Shown here piece by piece: positions 1 through 7,969 of a stretch of DNA of 43,059 bases; within the stretch, counting starts at the first letter, position 1, and every line of letters starts with the position of its first letter. A program made the position numbers and the translations under genes. Origin of the DNA: Candidatus Contendibacter sp. (GTDB taxonomy: Bacteria; Pseudomonadota; Gammaproteobacteria; Competibacterales; Competibacteraceae); the NCBI GenBank assembly GCA_029624765.1, contig JARSSO010000058.1, positions 1 through 43,059 of the forward strand, in the 5' to 3' direction. The notes beneath the pieces were generated by a model that saw only the letters and a program-made list of their open reading frames with translations, was not told the origin of the DNA and did not search any database.

Positions 1-7
1 TGCACAA

Positions 8-32
8 CAAAAAAGCCGCGCGCGGCGGCTTT
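8..32 (-). terminator. Rho-independent terminator after the DUF4288-like gene
   Basis: Positions 12-19 (AAAGCCGC) and 25-32 (GCGGCTTT) form a perfect 8-bp stem around a 5-base loop. Read on the minus strand, the stem runs into a T-rich tail (TTTTTTGTTGT). It begins directly beyond the stop codon of the gene ending at 33, so it should end leftward transcription of the toxin-tail/DUF4288 unit. Confidence 0.8.
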
Positions 33-491
33 CTATTTGGCGGGGGGATTTCCGGCTGCGGCGGAGGGCGCTGCGCTAATCTGTCCCACGGGCTCGCCTA
101 CAGGCTCTGCATCATTATCATCGATATATGATATATTGACCGATTCTCCTTTGGCCAAACGTATCGCATCTATTAAATCTTTTGCTTCAAAATACGAGTG
201 AGTTAGCTCAGTCCCATGTACTGGTCTATCAGAGTCAATATCATAAGGAGCAGGGTTATAGATAGAGCGTATCTTTCTAACACCAAGAAAGATGCGCTTT
301 GCGGGTTTCCCATCTAGGCAAATCCCGTCATCCAGAGCGGCTTGCTGTTGACCAATATATTCTGCCTCATGGATCGCTTTTTCTCTATCATCTGCTTCGA
401 TTAAAAAAAAATCTTCAAAAACAGGGATTCTTTCTTGTGATTGGTTTATAACTTCAATCACAGTTATTAAGCTTGCTGTAAACCAAGGCAT
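33..491 (-). CDS. DUF4288-like protein, candidate Rhs immunity protein
   Basis: The product has about 152 residues and no signal peptide or membrane segment. The N-terminus MPWFTASL, followed by FFLIEADDREKA and a later FLGVRKI segment, resembles the DUF4288 pattern (aromatic start, LIEAxDxxEA, FxGxxxI). The C-terminus is low-complexity Ala/Pro. I chose the ATG at 491, just after the upstream stop at 493, because the family begins MxWF; a longer start at 518 overlaps the upstream frame. The gene lies immediately downstream of an Rhs C-terminal tail, where cognate immunity genes usually sit, and shares that tail's low GC content. Immunity function is inferred from position. The domain call is moderately sure. 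Confidence 0.65.
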   Translation of the reverse strand: MPWFTASLITVIEVINQSQERIPVFEDFFLIEADDREKAIHEAEYIGQQQAALDDGICLDGKPAKRIFLGVRKIRSIYNPAPYDIDSDRPVHGTELTHSYFEAKDLIDAIRLAKGESVNISYIDDNDAEPVGEPVGQISAAPSAAAGNPPAK

Positions 492-492
492 G

Positions 493-741
493 TTATTTAT
501 ACCTGTCTTTACCATCACAGTTAAAATACTTCATGGCGGCTTTAATTTTTAATCGTTCCTTTGAATCAGTTTCATTATTATATTTACGGCGTAAATATTC
601 GCATGGATTTTGACAATCAGAACCTAGATTTTTTACTTCTCTAGTGTATTCATTATCAATATTCTGTTTCCCACCTTTAGCCATCTCCATTGGGCCGTCA
701 TCACTATCCTCACCCCACCAATTTTTAAGTGCTTCTCCCAT
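493..741 (-). CDS. Rhs C-terminal (toxin-like) tail
   Basis: This is the variable tail of an Rhs protein. The reading frame is open upstream of the first ATG (741), back to about position 893. There it encodes the canonical end of an Rhs core (INTYAYVGGNPLRYTDPQGL), a hydrophobic Gly-rich stretch (GGPPGWVIFGGSAAIICLSGG), then a charged tail with KGGKQN, NPCEYLRRKYNNETDS and KYFNC. The true unit is therefore about 133 codons joined to the core by a lost base near 895-898, not a free-standing 82-residue gene. I do not recognise the toxin fold; the two Cys-containing motifs are its main visible marks. The AT-rich composition contrasts with the neighbouring genes and fits an exchangeable toxin cassette. 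Confidence 0.6.
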   Translation of the reverse strand: MGEALKNWWGEDSDDGPMEMAKGGKQNIDNEYTREVKNLGSDCQNPCEYLRRKYNNETDSKERLKIKAAMKYFNCDGKDRYK

Positions 742-812
742 GGCTGAACAGCCGCCAGATAGGCAAATGATGGCTGCGCTCCCACCGAAAATAACCCACC
801 CAGGTGGACCTC

Positions 813-1421
813 CTAACAGTAATGCGGGATTAGATAAACCTTGAGGATCAGTGTATCGAAGGGGATTCCCGCCGACATACGCATACGTATTAATCCCCTC
901 TCCAGTCCAATCGGATCGCTCTGAATATACCTCCCCGTCTGCGGATCGTAATCCCTAAAATAGTTGTAATGCAGCCCAGATTCCGCGTCGTAATACTGGC
1001 CGGGAAAACGCAGGTTGAGGGTGAAGGCCTGCCCGTCGCCGTCGGGATCGGACTGCGGCGGGTGCTCGCCAAAGGCGCTACCGGTCAGGGACCAGCGCCA
1101 GAGATCGACCTGGCGGATCGGATCGGTGACCGCGCGCGGCGTGCCCAGATGGTCGGCGTGGACCGGGTAGGGGGTGTGCACGCCGTCCTGGGTCCGAATG
1201 ATACCCACTAGGAGGTCGTCAAGATAGACGTATTCCCGCAGCGGGTTCAGGGCGCCGTCGTATTCGCCCAGGAGTCGGCCCTGGTGGTCGTACAGGAAGC
1301 CGTGCGCTGACTTGGCCGTATCCGAGATGAGCGCCTCGATCATCGCCCCCATCGCCAGGGCCAATTTCGTCGCCACTATCTCGTGCGGGGTCGGGTGGGT
1401 TTTCCGCAACCCTCGTTCCAT
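813..1421 (-). pseudogene. Rhs core fragment, 5'-truncated and frameshifted
   Basis: Residues from about 42 on match the end of an Rhs core: GRLLGEYD, a YVYLDDLLVG strand, HADHLGTPRAVTD, then LRFPGQYYDAESGLHYNYFRDYDPQTGRYIQSDPIGL. After DPIGL the frame leaves the canonical sequence. The expected continuation (INTYAYVGGNPL) is in the next frame, and a single G missing from the run at 895-898 explains this. Full Rhs proteins exceed 1000 residues; here the N-terminal YD repeats are absent and an unrelated 40-residue leader precedes the core. It looks like an orphan Rhs tip left after rearrangement. A one-base assembly error could create the frameshift but not the 5' truncation. Confidence 0.8.
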
Positions 1422-1598
1422 CTCCGCCGCAAGCTACCGAACCGTTCTCCCTGTCCCGTCACCTTCTCGATTCAAATCACCTAAAAGTTCAACTGAAAAT
1501 TGACGGGCGCCGAGGACCGCGAGGCGCAACGTAGTGGGTTTGGGCCATAGTCCGCTAGAATGCTCCGCCTTGCCGACCGCGATGACAAAGGAGCACCC

Positions 1599-2414
1599 TT
1601 GGATATTTTATTGATTCTTAAGGCGCTGATACTCGGTTTGGTGGAAGCGGCCTCGGAATTCCTGCCGGTTTCCAGCACGGGTCATCTGATCATTGTGGGG
1701 GATTTCCTGGCCTTCACCGGGCCGCGCGCCGAGACCTTCGAGATTTTCATTCAATTGGGGGCGATTCTGGCCGTGGTCTGGATCTACCGGGAGCGATTGC
1801 TCGACATCGCCATCAACCTGGATTGGGATCCCAAGGCGCAGCGGTTGGTGCTGAACCTGGCGATTGCCTTCACGCCGGCGGCGGCCCTGGGATTCCTGTT
1901 CCACAAGTACATTACCCAACATTTGTTCAACCCGGTCAGCGTGGCCATGGCGCTGGTGTTGGGCGGCGTCGCCATTTTGCTGATCGAGCGCTTCGCCCGG
2001 ACCGGCCGGGTGTCGGCGGTGGACGAGATGAGCTGGAAAGACGCGGTCTGGGTCGGCGTCGCTCAAAGCGTGGCGCTGTTTCCGGGCGTGTCGCGGTCGG
2101 GCGCGACCATCATGGGCGGAATGCTGAGCGGAATGTCGCGGTTCGCCGCGACCGAGTTTTCGTTTTTTCTGGCGATTCCCACCATGTTCGCCGCGACCTT
2201 TTACAGTCTTTATAAGGAATGGCATCAACTGACCTTGGCGGATGTCCCGATGTTCGCGGTGGGATTCGTCGCGGCGTTCCTGGGCGGGTTGACGGTGGTG
2301 CGATTCCTGCTGGCCTACGTCGGCCAGAACAGCTTCGCCCCGTTTGCCTGGTATCGGATCGTGTTTGGCGGTCTGCTGCTGGTTTATTTTCGTGATCGTC
2401 CCTGGGTCGGATGA
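1599..2414 (+). CDS. uppP: Undecaprenyl-diphosphatase UppP/BacA
   Basis: This integral membrane enzyme dephosphorylates undecaprenyl diphosphate to recycle the lipid carrier for peptidoglycan and other envelope polymers. The 271-residue length is typical. Both signature motifs are present: the first at residues 16-29 (E16, E20, then FLPVSSTGH) and the second at 162-170 (PGVSRSGAT), with several hydrophobic helices throughout. I start at TTG 1599 because AAAGGAG lies just upstream and the family begins close to this hydrophobic helix; an ATG at 1560 would add 13 residues without support. The stop overlaps an ATG of the next gene (ATGA at 2411-2414), so the two are probably co-transcribed. Confidence 0.95.
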   Translation: MDILLILKALILGLVEAASEFLPVSSTGHLIIVGDFLAFTGPRAETFEIFIQLGAILAVVWIYRERLLDIAINLDWDPKAQRLVLNLAIAFTPAAALGFLFHKYITQHLFNPVSVAMALVLGGVAILLIERFARTGRVSAVDEMSWKDAVWVGVAQSVALFPGVSRSGATIMGGMLSGMSRFAATEFSFFLAIPTMFAATFYSLYKEWHQLTLADVPMFAVGFVAAFLGGLTVVRFLLAYVGQNSFAPFAWYRIVFGGLLLVYFRDRPWVG

Positions 2415-2452
2415 GAAACGCCGGGCAAATCCGGGGCGATGAGGGCAAGCCG

Positions 2453-2854
2453 ATGACCGAGGTGTTTTCCGAGGCGTGGATGCGCGAGTACGCGCGGTTG
2501 TGGAACGCGGAACAGGACATGGTCCGGGAACTGGCCCGGCAACGGTTCAGCGCGGCGGTCGGGTATGGTTTCCTGGACCAGCCCACGCCGCGCGGCTTGC
2601 TGGTGGTGATGCGCGGCGTCGCCGAACAGGCCGGCGGTTACGATGGTCGGGAACTGGACTGGGACTTGCGCGCCAGCTCGGCGAACTGGATCGAATGGCT
2701 GGGGCAGGGCTTCGAGCTGTCGCGCATCCTGCTCGCGGTCGGCGCGGGGCGCCTGCAACTCTGGAAGGGTGACCACAAGCGCATTCTGCGCAAACCGCTA
2801 CTGGTCGGCGCCCTGTTGCGGGCCTTCGCGCTGATGCCCGAGGTGCGGGCGTAG
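2453..2854 (+). CDS. SCP2 sterol-binding-domain-like protein
   Basis: The 133-residue soluble protein begins MTEVFSEAWMREYARLWN and has the segments GYGFLD, RGLLVVMRG, ELDWDLRAS and LQLWKGDHKRILRKP. This order resembles bacterial SCP2-like proteins, which are thought to bind lipids or acyl chains. I prefer ATG 2453 (GAGGG upstream, family-like N-terminus) over ATG 2411, which overlaps the uppP stop and would add 14 residues. The gene follows uppP by 38 bases and is likely in the same transcript. The binding function is known for the family only, and the match is by pattern, so confidence is moderate. Confidence 0.6.
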   Translation: MTEVFSEAWMREYARLWNAEQDMVRELARQRFSAAVGYGFLDQPTPRGLLVVMRGVAEQAGGYDGRELDWDLRASSANWIEWLGQGFELSRILLAVGAGRLQLWKGDHKRILRKPLLVGALLRAFALMPEVRA

Positions 2855-2916
2855 GCGAAGCGGGTCTGGATCAGCCTGGAATAATTGCCCTGTTTAGGGG
2901 CATTCCGCGTCCTGGA

Positions 2917-2933
2917 TGAGCGCAATTGGTGCG
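2917..2933 (+). promoter_or_regulatory. Candidate NtrC-binding site upstream of amtB
   Basis: The 17-base stretch begins TGAGC and ends GGTGCG. It keeps the spacing of the NtrC dyad (TGCAC, 7 bases, GTGCA), with a perfect right half (GGTGC) and a degenerate left half. It lies about 65-80 bp before the candidate sigma-54 promoter, a usual activator distance. Confidence 0.4.
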
Positions 2934-2996
2934 AAGGATGGGGCAACTTGGGATAGGGTGTGATTTAAGAATTTGATCTTGTTTGTTTTAACGGGA

Positions 2997-3012
2997 TGGC
3001 TTCGAATTTGCC
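2997..3012 (+). promoter_or_regulatory. Candidate sigma-54 promoter of amtB
   Basis: TGGC at 2997-3000 and TTGC at 3008-3011 have exactly the -24 GG / -12 GC spacing (10 bases between GG and GC). The intervening bases match the consensus only partly. It lies about 95 bp before the amtB ATG and is preceded by an NtrC-like dyad, consistent with nitrogen-limitation control of ammonium transport. Confidence 0.5.
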
Positions 3013-3104
3013 TGTCTTTGTCGGTTTTAATCCATCACCGAACGGACGATGACCCGAAATGGGGCGCGCGTCCCTGACCACGCGAACGATCAGAGACAGG
3101 CATC

Positions 3105-4421
3105 ATGAACCACAACCATAAACGGACCTTGACAATCCTCTTTCCCGGCTTTTTGGCGTTATGGGCATCCGGAGCGGCATGGGCGGGGGACGCTCCGTCG
3201 CCCAACCCCGGCAATACGGCCTGGATTCTTACCGCGACGGCGCTGGTCTTGTTCATGACCTTGCCGGGCCTGTCGTTGTTCTACGGCGGACTGGTGCGGA
3301 CCAAGAACGTGCTCTCGGTCCTCATGCAGTGTTTCGCCATTACCTGTCTGGTGTCGCTGCTATGGTTCGTTTACGCCTACAGCCTCGCGTTCGGGACCGG
3401 CAGCCCCTGGATCGGCGGTTTCGACAAGCTGTTCATGGCCGGGGTCGAGGAAAATTCCCTGACCGGCGACATCCCGGAAACCGTGTTCTCCATGTTCCAA
3501 CTGACCTTCGCCGTCATCACCCCGGCGCTGGTGGTCGGCGCCTTCGCCGAGCGGATGAAATTTTCCGCCATGCTGTTGTTCAGCGCCCTGTGGTTGACCC
3601 TGGTGTACGCGCCGGTCGCGCATTGGGTCTGGGGCGGGGGCTGGCTGGGCCAGATGGGCGTGCTGGATTTTGCCGGAGGACTGGTGGTGCATGTCACCGC
3701 TGGCGTGGCGGCGTTGGTGGCGGCGCTGGTGTTGGGTGGACGCCACGGCTTTCCGACCACCGCCATGCCGCCTCACAACATGACCATGGTGGTGACCGGA
3801 GCCGGCATGTTGTGGGTGGGCTGGTTCGGTTTCAACGCCGGCAGCGCGCTGGCCGCCGACGGCAACGCCGGCATGGCGATGATGGCGACGCATCTGTCCG
3901 CCGCCGCCGGGTCGCTGGCGTGGATGACGATGGAATGGGTGCGCTTCGGCAAGCCGAGCGTGCTCGGCATCGTGACCGGGATGGTGGCGGGGCTGGGCAC
4001 CATCACGCCCGCTTCAGGCTACGTGGGGCCGGCCGGCGCGGTGGTCATCGGCGCGGTCGCGGGGGTCGCCTGTTTCAACGCCACCCAGTTCCTCAAGCGG
4101 GTGCTGAAGGTGGACGATTCCCTGGACGTGTTTCCAGTGCATGGCGTGGGGGGGATGCTGGGAACCCTGGCGGCGGGCGTGTTTGCCTCCACCGAGCTTG
4201 GCGTGTTCAAGGGCCAGGGCTTCGGTCCAGGGATTACCGGCATGGGCCAGCAACTGGGCGTGCAGTTCGTGGCGGTGATCGCCACGGTGGCCTACACGGC
4301 GGCCGTGACCTTCGTCGTGCTCAAACTGGTGAACGCCCTGGTCGGCTTGCGGGTCGGGCGGGAAGAGGAAATCGGCGGCCTGGACATCGCCCTGCACGAC
4401 GAGCGGGGCTACGATCTGTAA
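3105..4421 (+). CDS. amtB: Ammonium transporter AmtB
   Basis: This 438-residue Amt/Rh channel conducts ammonium across the inner membrane. A cleavable signal peptide (residues 1 to about 28, ending AWAGDA) precedes eleven expected membrane helices. The family's key residues are present: the conserved Asp in LDFAGG (D188), and the twin pore histidines H196 (VVHVTAG) and H346 (PVHGVGG). The cytoplasmic tail is short. No glnK PII gene is adjacent, unlike the common glnK-amtB pair, so any PII partner must be encoded elsewhere. The candidate sigma-54/NtrC promoter upstream suggests induction under nitrogen limitation. It is convergent with patB, 56 bases away. Confidence 0.96.
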   Translation: MNHNHKRTLTILFPGFLALWASGAAWAGDAPSPNPGNTAWILTATALVLFMTLPGLSLFYGGLVRTKNVLSVLMQCFAITCLVSLLWFVYAYSLAFGTGSPWIGGFDKLFMAGVEENSLTGDIPETVFSMFQLTFAVITPALVVGAFAERMKFSAMLLFSALWLTLVYAPVAHWVWGGGWLGQMGVLDFAGGLVVHVTAGVAALVAALVLGGRHGFPTTAMPPHNMTMVVTGAGMLWVGWFGFNAGSALAADGNAGMAMMATHLSAAAGSLAWMTMEWVRFGKPSVLGIVTGMVAGLGTITPASGYVGPAGAVVIGAVAGVACFNATQFLKRVLKVDDSLDVFPVHGVGGMLGTLAAGVFASTELGVFKGQGFGPGITGMGQQLGVQFVAVIATVAYTAAVTFVVLKLVNALVGLRVGREEEIGGLDIALHDERGYDL

Positions 4422-4477
4422 GCGTTGTCAATTCGTTGGGTTCATTTGGCGGGCGTTTCGCGCGGTGGTGGTCGCGC

Positions 4478-5635
4478 TTACCGCTCCGCCAACGCCGCGC
4501 GCATTCGTTCCAGCCCTTCCGCCAGCAGGGCGCGCGGGCAGCCAAAGTTCAGTCGGACGAAGCCATTACCGCCTGGGCCGAAGTTCGCGCCGTCGTTCAT
4601 GGCCACGTCGGCTTTCTTCAGGAAAAACTCGTGGGGGTTGGACAGGCCGGCGTCCCGGCAATCGAGCCAGGCCAGGTAGGTTGCTTCCGGAACCGTGACG
4701 CGAACGCCCGGCAGATGACGAGCGACGTACTCGACCACATAATCCCGGTTGGCGGTCAGGTAAACCAGCAATTCCCGCAGCCAGTCGTCGCCGTGTCGAT
4801 AGGCAGCCAACGCGGCGCCCAGGCCGAGAATGTTCGCGTCCGGCACGATGCCGCGCATCGCCCGTTTGAATTGCCGTCGCAGCTCGGGATTCTGGACGAT
4901 GGCGAAGCTGGCGCCCAGACCGGCGATGTTGAAGGTCTTGCTGGGCGCCATCAGGGTGATGCAGCGTTGGGCGATTTCCGGCCCCAGCGTGGCCAGCGGG
5001 ACATGCCGTCGCCCGTCCAGCAGCAAATCGCAGTGGATCTCGTCCGAGCAGATCGTCAGGTCGTGACGTTCGCACAACGTCGCCAGCCGCTGCAGTTCCG
5101 CCGCGCCGAACGCCCGGCCGACCGGATTGTGTGGATGGCAGAGGATAAACAGCCGGGCGCGCGGGCCGATGGCTGCTTCGAACGCCGCGTCGTCGAAGCC
5201 GTAGTACAACCGCCCGTCGCGTGTTTCCGCCGTCAGTTCGGCGGTGACCAGCTCCCGATCCTGATGACCGGGCGCGGTTAGAAACGGCGGGTAAACCGGG
5301 GTTTGCACCAGCACGGCGTCGCCCGGTTCGCCGATCGCCCGGCACGCCACGTTCAGGCCGGACACCAGGCCCGGCAGATGGACGATCTGCTCCGGCGCGA
5401 CCGTCCAGCGATACAGGGCGTGCATCCTCGCGCAAATCGTTTCCGTCAACGCTTCCGGCGGTGCGCCGTAACCGAAAACGCCGTGCGCGACCCGTTCGCG
5501 CAACGCCGCCAGCACCGGTTCCGGCGAGACGAAATCCATGTCGGCCACCCACAGCGGCAGGGCGCTGCCGTAGCGTTGCCATTTCAGGCTGTCGGCGTCG
5601 CGCCGGTCGGGCGCGTGATCGAAATCGTAAGGCAT
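4478..5635 (-). CDS. patB: PatB/MalY-type PLP-dependent C-S lyase
   Basis: This fold-type I aminotransferase-like enzyme has 385 residues. Family members act mainly as cystathionine beta-lyases, releasing pyruvate, ammonia and a thiol. Visible landmarks are LPLWVADMDF (27-35), the FGYG turn (54-57), the NPVGR loop with N170, SDEIH with D198, and APSKTFNIAG with the PLP-binding lysine K233. An Arg near the C-terminus (RLNFGCPR region) should bind the substrate carboxylate. It is third in a minus-strand run after the endonuclease-family protein and serine hydrolase genes, 37 bases from the latter, with GAGGA upstream of its ATG. Whether it serves methionine synthesis or thiol release cannot be told from this window. 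Confidence 0.9.
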   Translation of the reverse strand: MPYDFDHAPDRRDADSLKWQRYGSALPLWVADMDFVSPEPVLAALRERVAHGVFGYGAPPEALTETICARMHALYRWTVAPEQIVHLPGLVSGLNVACRAIGEPGDAVLVQTPVYPPFLTAPGHQDRELVTAELTAETRDGRLYYGFDDAAFEAAIGPRARLFILCHPHNPVGRAFGAAELQRLATLCERHDLTICSDEIHCDLLLDGRRHVPLATLGPEIAQRCITLMAPSKTFNIAGLGASFAIVQNPELRRQFKRAMRGIVPDANILGLGAALAAYRHGDDWLRELLVYLTANRDYVVEYVARHLPGVRVTVPEATYLAWLDCRDAGLSNPHEFFLKKADVAMNDGANFGPGGNGFVRLNFGCPRALLAEGLERMRAALAER

Positions 5636-5672
5636 GGGTGGAGCGTCCTCGCGCGGTGCGCGGCGGTTGGGA

Positions 5673-6797
5673 TCAAACCAGATCGTACATTTGGCGCAGG
5701 TGACGGTACACGATGCTGGACACGTCCCGGATGACGTTGCCGCGCGCCGCTTGCCAGGCCATGTAGCTTTGGGTCGGCCGGGCCTTTTCGATGATGCCGA
5801 TGAAGGTGTAGGGATAGTTGCGGCCGTCGCGGCCGCGGGCGACCAGGATGCCCATGTTGCCGCACAACCGGGCGGTGGTGCCGGTCTTGTCGATGACCGC
5901 CGTCCCGCGCGGCACGCCGGTTGCGCCGGTGTAGACGCGGTCGCGGTTCGGCAGGTACATCAAGCGCCGCAGTTCGGCGGAGTAGGGTAGTTGGTCGTAC
6001 CAGAGCGCCTGCAGGAAGCGATGGTAATCGAAGGCGGACGCCCGGTTGCGGTAGGTGCGACCACCGCTGGGAATGTACTCGACGATCCGGGTTTGGCGGA
6101 ACAGGCCGGGATGACGCCGCTTGAGGGTATGTTCCGCCTCGGCGGGGCCGGAACGGCTACTGGTCCGGTTCAATAGCTCGATGAAATAGTTGGTGGCCCG
6201 ATTGTCGCTGTGCTGAATCATCGCCTCCATCCGCTGCCGGTGGAAGGGCGTATAGTCGAGTTGGCCCTCCTGAACCTTTTGGAAGAACGCCAGGGCGATG
6301 AAGGGCTTGATCATGCTGGCGCTTTGGTACGGCAGGCCGGCGTTGATGGTGACCAGGAAGCGCCGACTGGTGAAGTCGTAAACCAGCCAGGCGGTGCGTT
6401 CGTTACCCGCCAGCCGGCCCGTTTGGCGCAAGTGCGCCACGTAATGTTCAACGGCGGTGTTCAGGTCGGCGGCGGTCCAGGGTTGGATCCAGGATTGTGG
6501 TGGCGAGGGATCCCAGGAGCGCCCCGGAGGCTGATCCCAGGTGGAAGGCGGTGGGCGTCGGTAGCGGGGTGGTGGGCGGTTCCAGGACTGAGGCGGGCGC
6601 GTCGGCCATTTCGGGGAAGTCAACGGGGGAGGTTCGTCCCACCATCCTCCGTCCGCCGCCTCGGATTTCGGGGCGAAGCCGAGACCGGCGGTGGTGACCA
6701 GGGCCGCCAGCCGGGCGAGGAACGCGCGTCGAGAACCGTCGGGGACCGCGGATCTCTCGGCGTCGGGTTCCGGGTCGGAGGATCGGAGGAAGAGCAT
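5673..6797 (-). CDS. Tat-exported serine hydrolase, class A beta-lactamase-like
   Basis: The protein has 374 residues. A twin-arginine signal (SRRAFLARLAALVTTAGLG, about 22-40) is followed by a Pro/Trp-rich linker (about 55-105) with repeated PPxSW units. The C-terminal domain carries the penicillin-binding/beta-lactamase triad: S161-M-I-K164, SDN at 197-199 and KTG at 304-306. This fits class A beta-lactamase-like hydrolases or peptidoglycan-acting enzymes; substrate is unknown, and the usual class A Glu166 region is not obvious to me. The frame stays open to 7289, but I start at ATG 6797 because the signal peptide begins soon after it and the upstream part overlaps the real endonuclease-family gene. 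It follows that gene by 40 bases. Confidence 0.85.
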   Translation of the reverse strand: MLFLRSSDPEPDAERSAVPDGSRRAFLARLAALVTTAGLGFAPKSEAADGGWWDEPPPLTSPKWPTRPPQSWNRPPPRYRRPPPSTWDQPPGRSWDPSPPQSWIQPWTAADLNTAVEHYVAHLRQTGRLAGNERTAWLVYDFTSRRFLVTINAGLPYQSASMIKPFIALAFFQKVQEGQLDYTPFHRQRMEAMIQHSDNRATNYFIELLNRTSSRSGPAEAEHTLKRRHPGLFRQTRIVEYIPSGGRTYRNRASAFDYHRFLQALWYDQLPYSAELRRLMYLPNRDRVYTGATGVPRGTAVIDKTGTTARLCGNMGILVARGRDGRNYPYTFIGIIEKARPTQSYMAWQAARGNVIRDVSSIVYRHLRQMYDLV

Positions 6798-6837
6798 GGG
6801 GGGTGGTCTCCAACGAGTGATGAGATTGGCTTGCCGA

Positions 6838-7812
6838 TTATGGGTCGGAAACCTGGAAGTCGACAATGACCGGATAATGATCGGAACCGATGGCCGGGCC
6901 GATTTCCCGATGCCGGATCCGGATACCCTCGGAAAAAAGGGCATGGTCGATGGGGATCCACAAGAGCGGCCAGCCGGCGGGCCAGGACGGTTGGATGCCC
7001 CGTCCGCGCCGACTGTCGCGCAAGCCGGAATCGGCCAGCAACCGGGCAAACCAGGGCGACCAGGGCGAGAGGTTGAGATCGCCGAGCACCAGCGAAGGAG
7101 TTTGGTTCTGGCGAACCCGAGCGGCCAGCCCGCGCAATTGCCGGTTGCGGCCCTCGGCCAGATCGGCGCTGACCGGTGGCCACAGATGAGCGCCAACGAG
7201 GGTGAACGGGCGCGCGGCGGCGATGAACGTCGCCACGATGGCGGGCGGACTCGCCGGGTCGTCGAAGCGGACGATCTGGCCCTGGGCAAGAGGATGGCGA
7301 CTGAACAGAGCGATGCCGAACAAGTCGTCGCGGGGTTCGGCTAGACGATGCGGATAGCGTTGGTCCAGATCGCGCAACCGGTCGAGCAGCCACGGCGTCG
7401 CTTCCAGCAGCACGACGATGTCGGGATCGGTGGTGGCGATCAGATCTCGAATGCGGTGGAAATCGCGGTTCTCCGCGTGCACGTTGGCGAGCAGGGCGCG
7501 CAGGGAGGGGCGATTCTCGGCGGTGGCGGGCGTTGCTGGATCGTCTTCCCAAAAGGCCGGGACCAGGAACGCCAGATTGAGCAGAGCGAACGCCCCCAGT
7601 AGCGCCGCCCAGCGCCATTGGCGCAGCGCCAGCAGAATCGGGGCGAGTCCGCCGAGCGCAAGCGCGTATTGCGCCCGGAAATGGGTGGTGAGTTCGAATC
7701 CCCACCAGAATTGACCGGCGAAGCTGGTCAGCGTGGCCAGACCAGCCAGAACACCAGCGGCGGTTAGTAATCCGGTCAGCCTGACCCGCTGTTTCATGCT
7801 AGGGAAAACCAT
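6838..7812 (-). CDS. Membrane-anchored endonuclease/exonuclease/phosphatase family protein
   Basis: The 324-residue protein has three hydrophobic N-terminal segments (about 12-32, 45-65 and 68-88) and then a DNase I-like domain. Landmarks in order are LLANVHAEN, DIVVLLEATPW with the metal-binding Glu, GAHLWPP, LGDLNLSPWSPWF, IDHALF and the terminal GSDHYPV histidine motif. Members of this superfamily cleave phosphodiesters in nucleic acids, lipids or inositides; the membrane anchor makes an envelope or periplasmic role likely, but substrate is unassigned. ATG 7797 (MKQRVRL) is an equally good start. It heads a three-gene minus-strand run with the serine hydrolase and patB. Confidence 0.88.
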   Translation of the reverse strand: MVFPSMKQRVRLTGLLTAAGVLAGLATLTSFAGQFWWGFELTTHFRAQYALALGGLAPILLALRQWRWAALLGAFALLNLAFLVPAFWEDDPATPATAENRPSLRALLANVHAENRDFHRIRDLIATTDPDIVVLLEATPWLLDRLRDLDQRYPHRLAEPRDDLFGIALFSRHPLAQGQIVRFDDPASPPAIVATFIAAARPFTLVGAHLWPPVSADLAEGRNRQLRGLAARVRQNQTPSLVLGDLNLSPWSPWFARLLADSGLRDSRRGRGIQPSWPAGWPLLWIPIDHALFSEGIRIRHREIGPAIGSDHYPVIVDFQVSDP

Positions 7813-7969
7813 GATCGATTCCGAGAAATCCCCTATTTACTTCAAAATTCCAAAACTTGATATTAACTGTTCCCGAGTAGGGGTTAAGCCTATAACATCA
7901 TAAAAAATCAACAAAATGGGCGCCAGGGGAGAGGCGGCGCCACTGACCATCAAAGTGAGGAATCTTCGA

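Noticed and set aside
3161..5281. A 706-codon plus-strand open frame across amtB and patB
   Set aside because: Its sequence is Arg/Gly-rich with no domain and it overlaps two well-supported genes in other frames; it is a GC-rich shadow.
6798..7289. N-terminal extension of the serine hydrolase frame
   Set aside because: It lies within the conserved endonuclease-family gene in another frame and precedes a clear Tat signal at ATG 6797.
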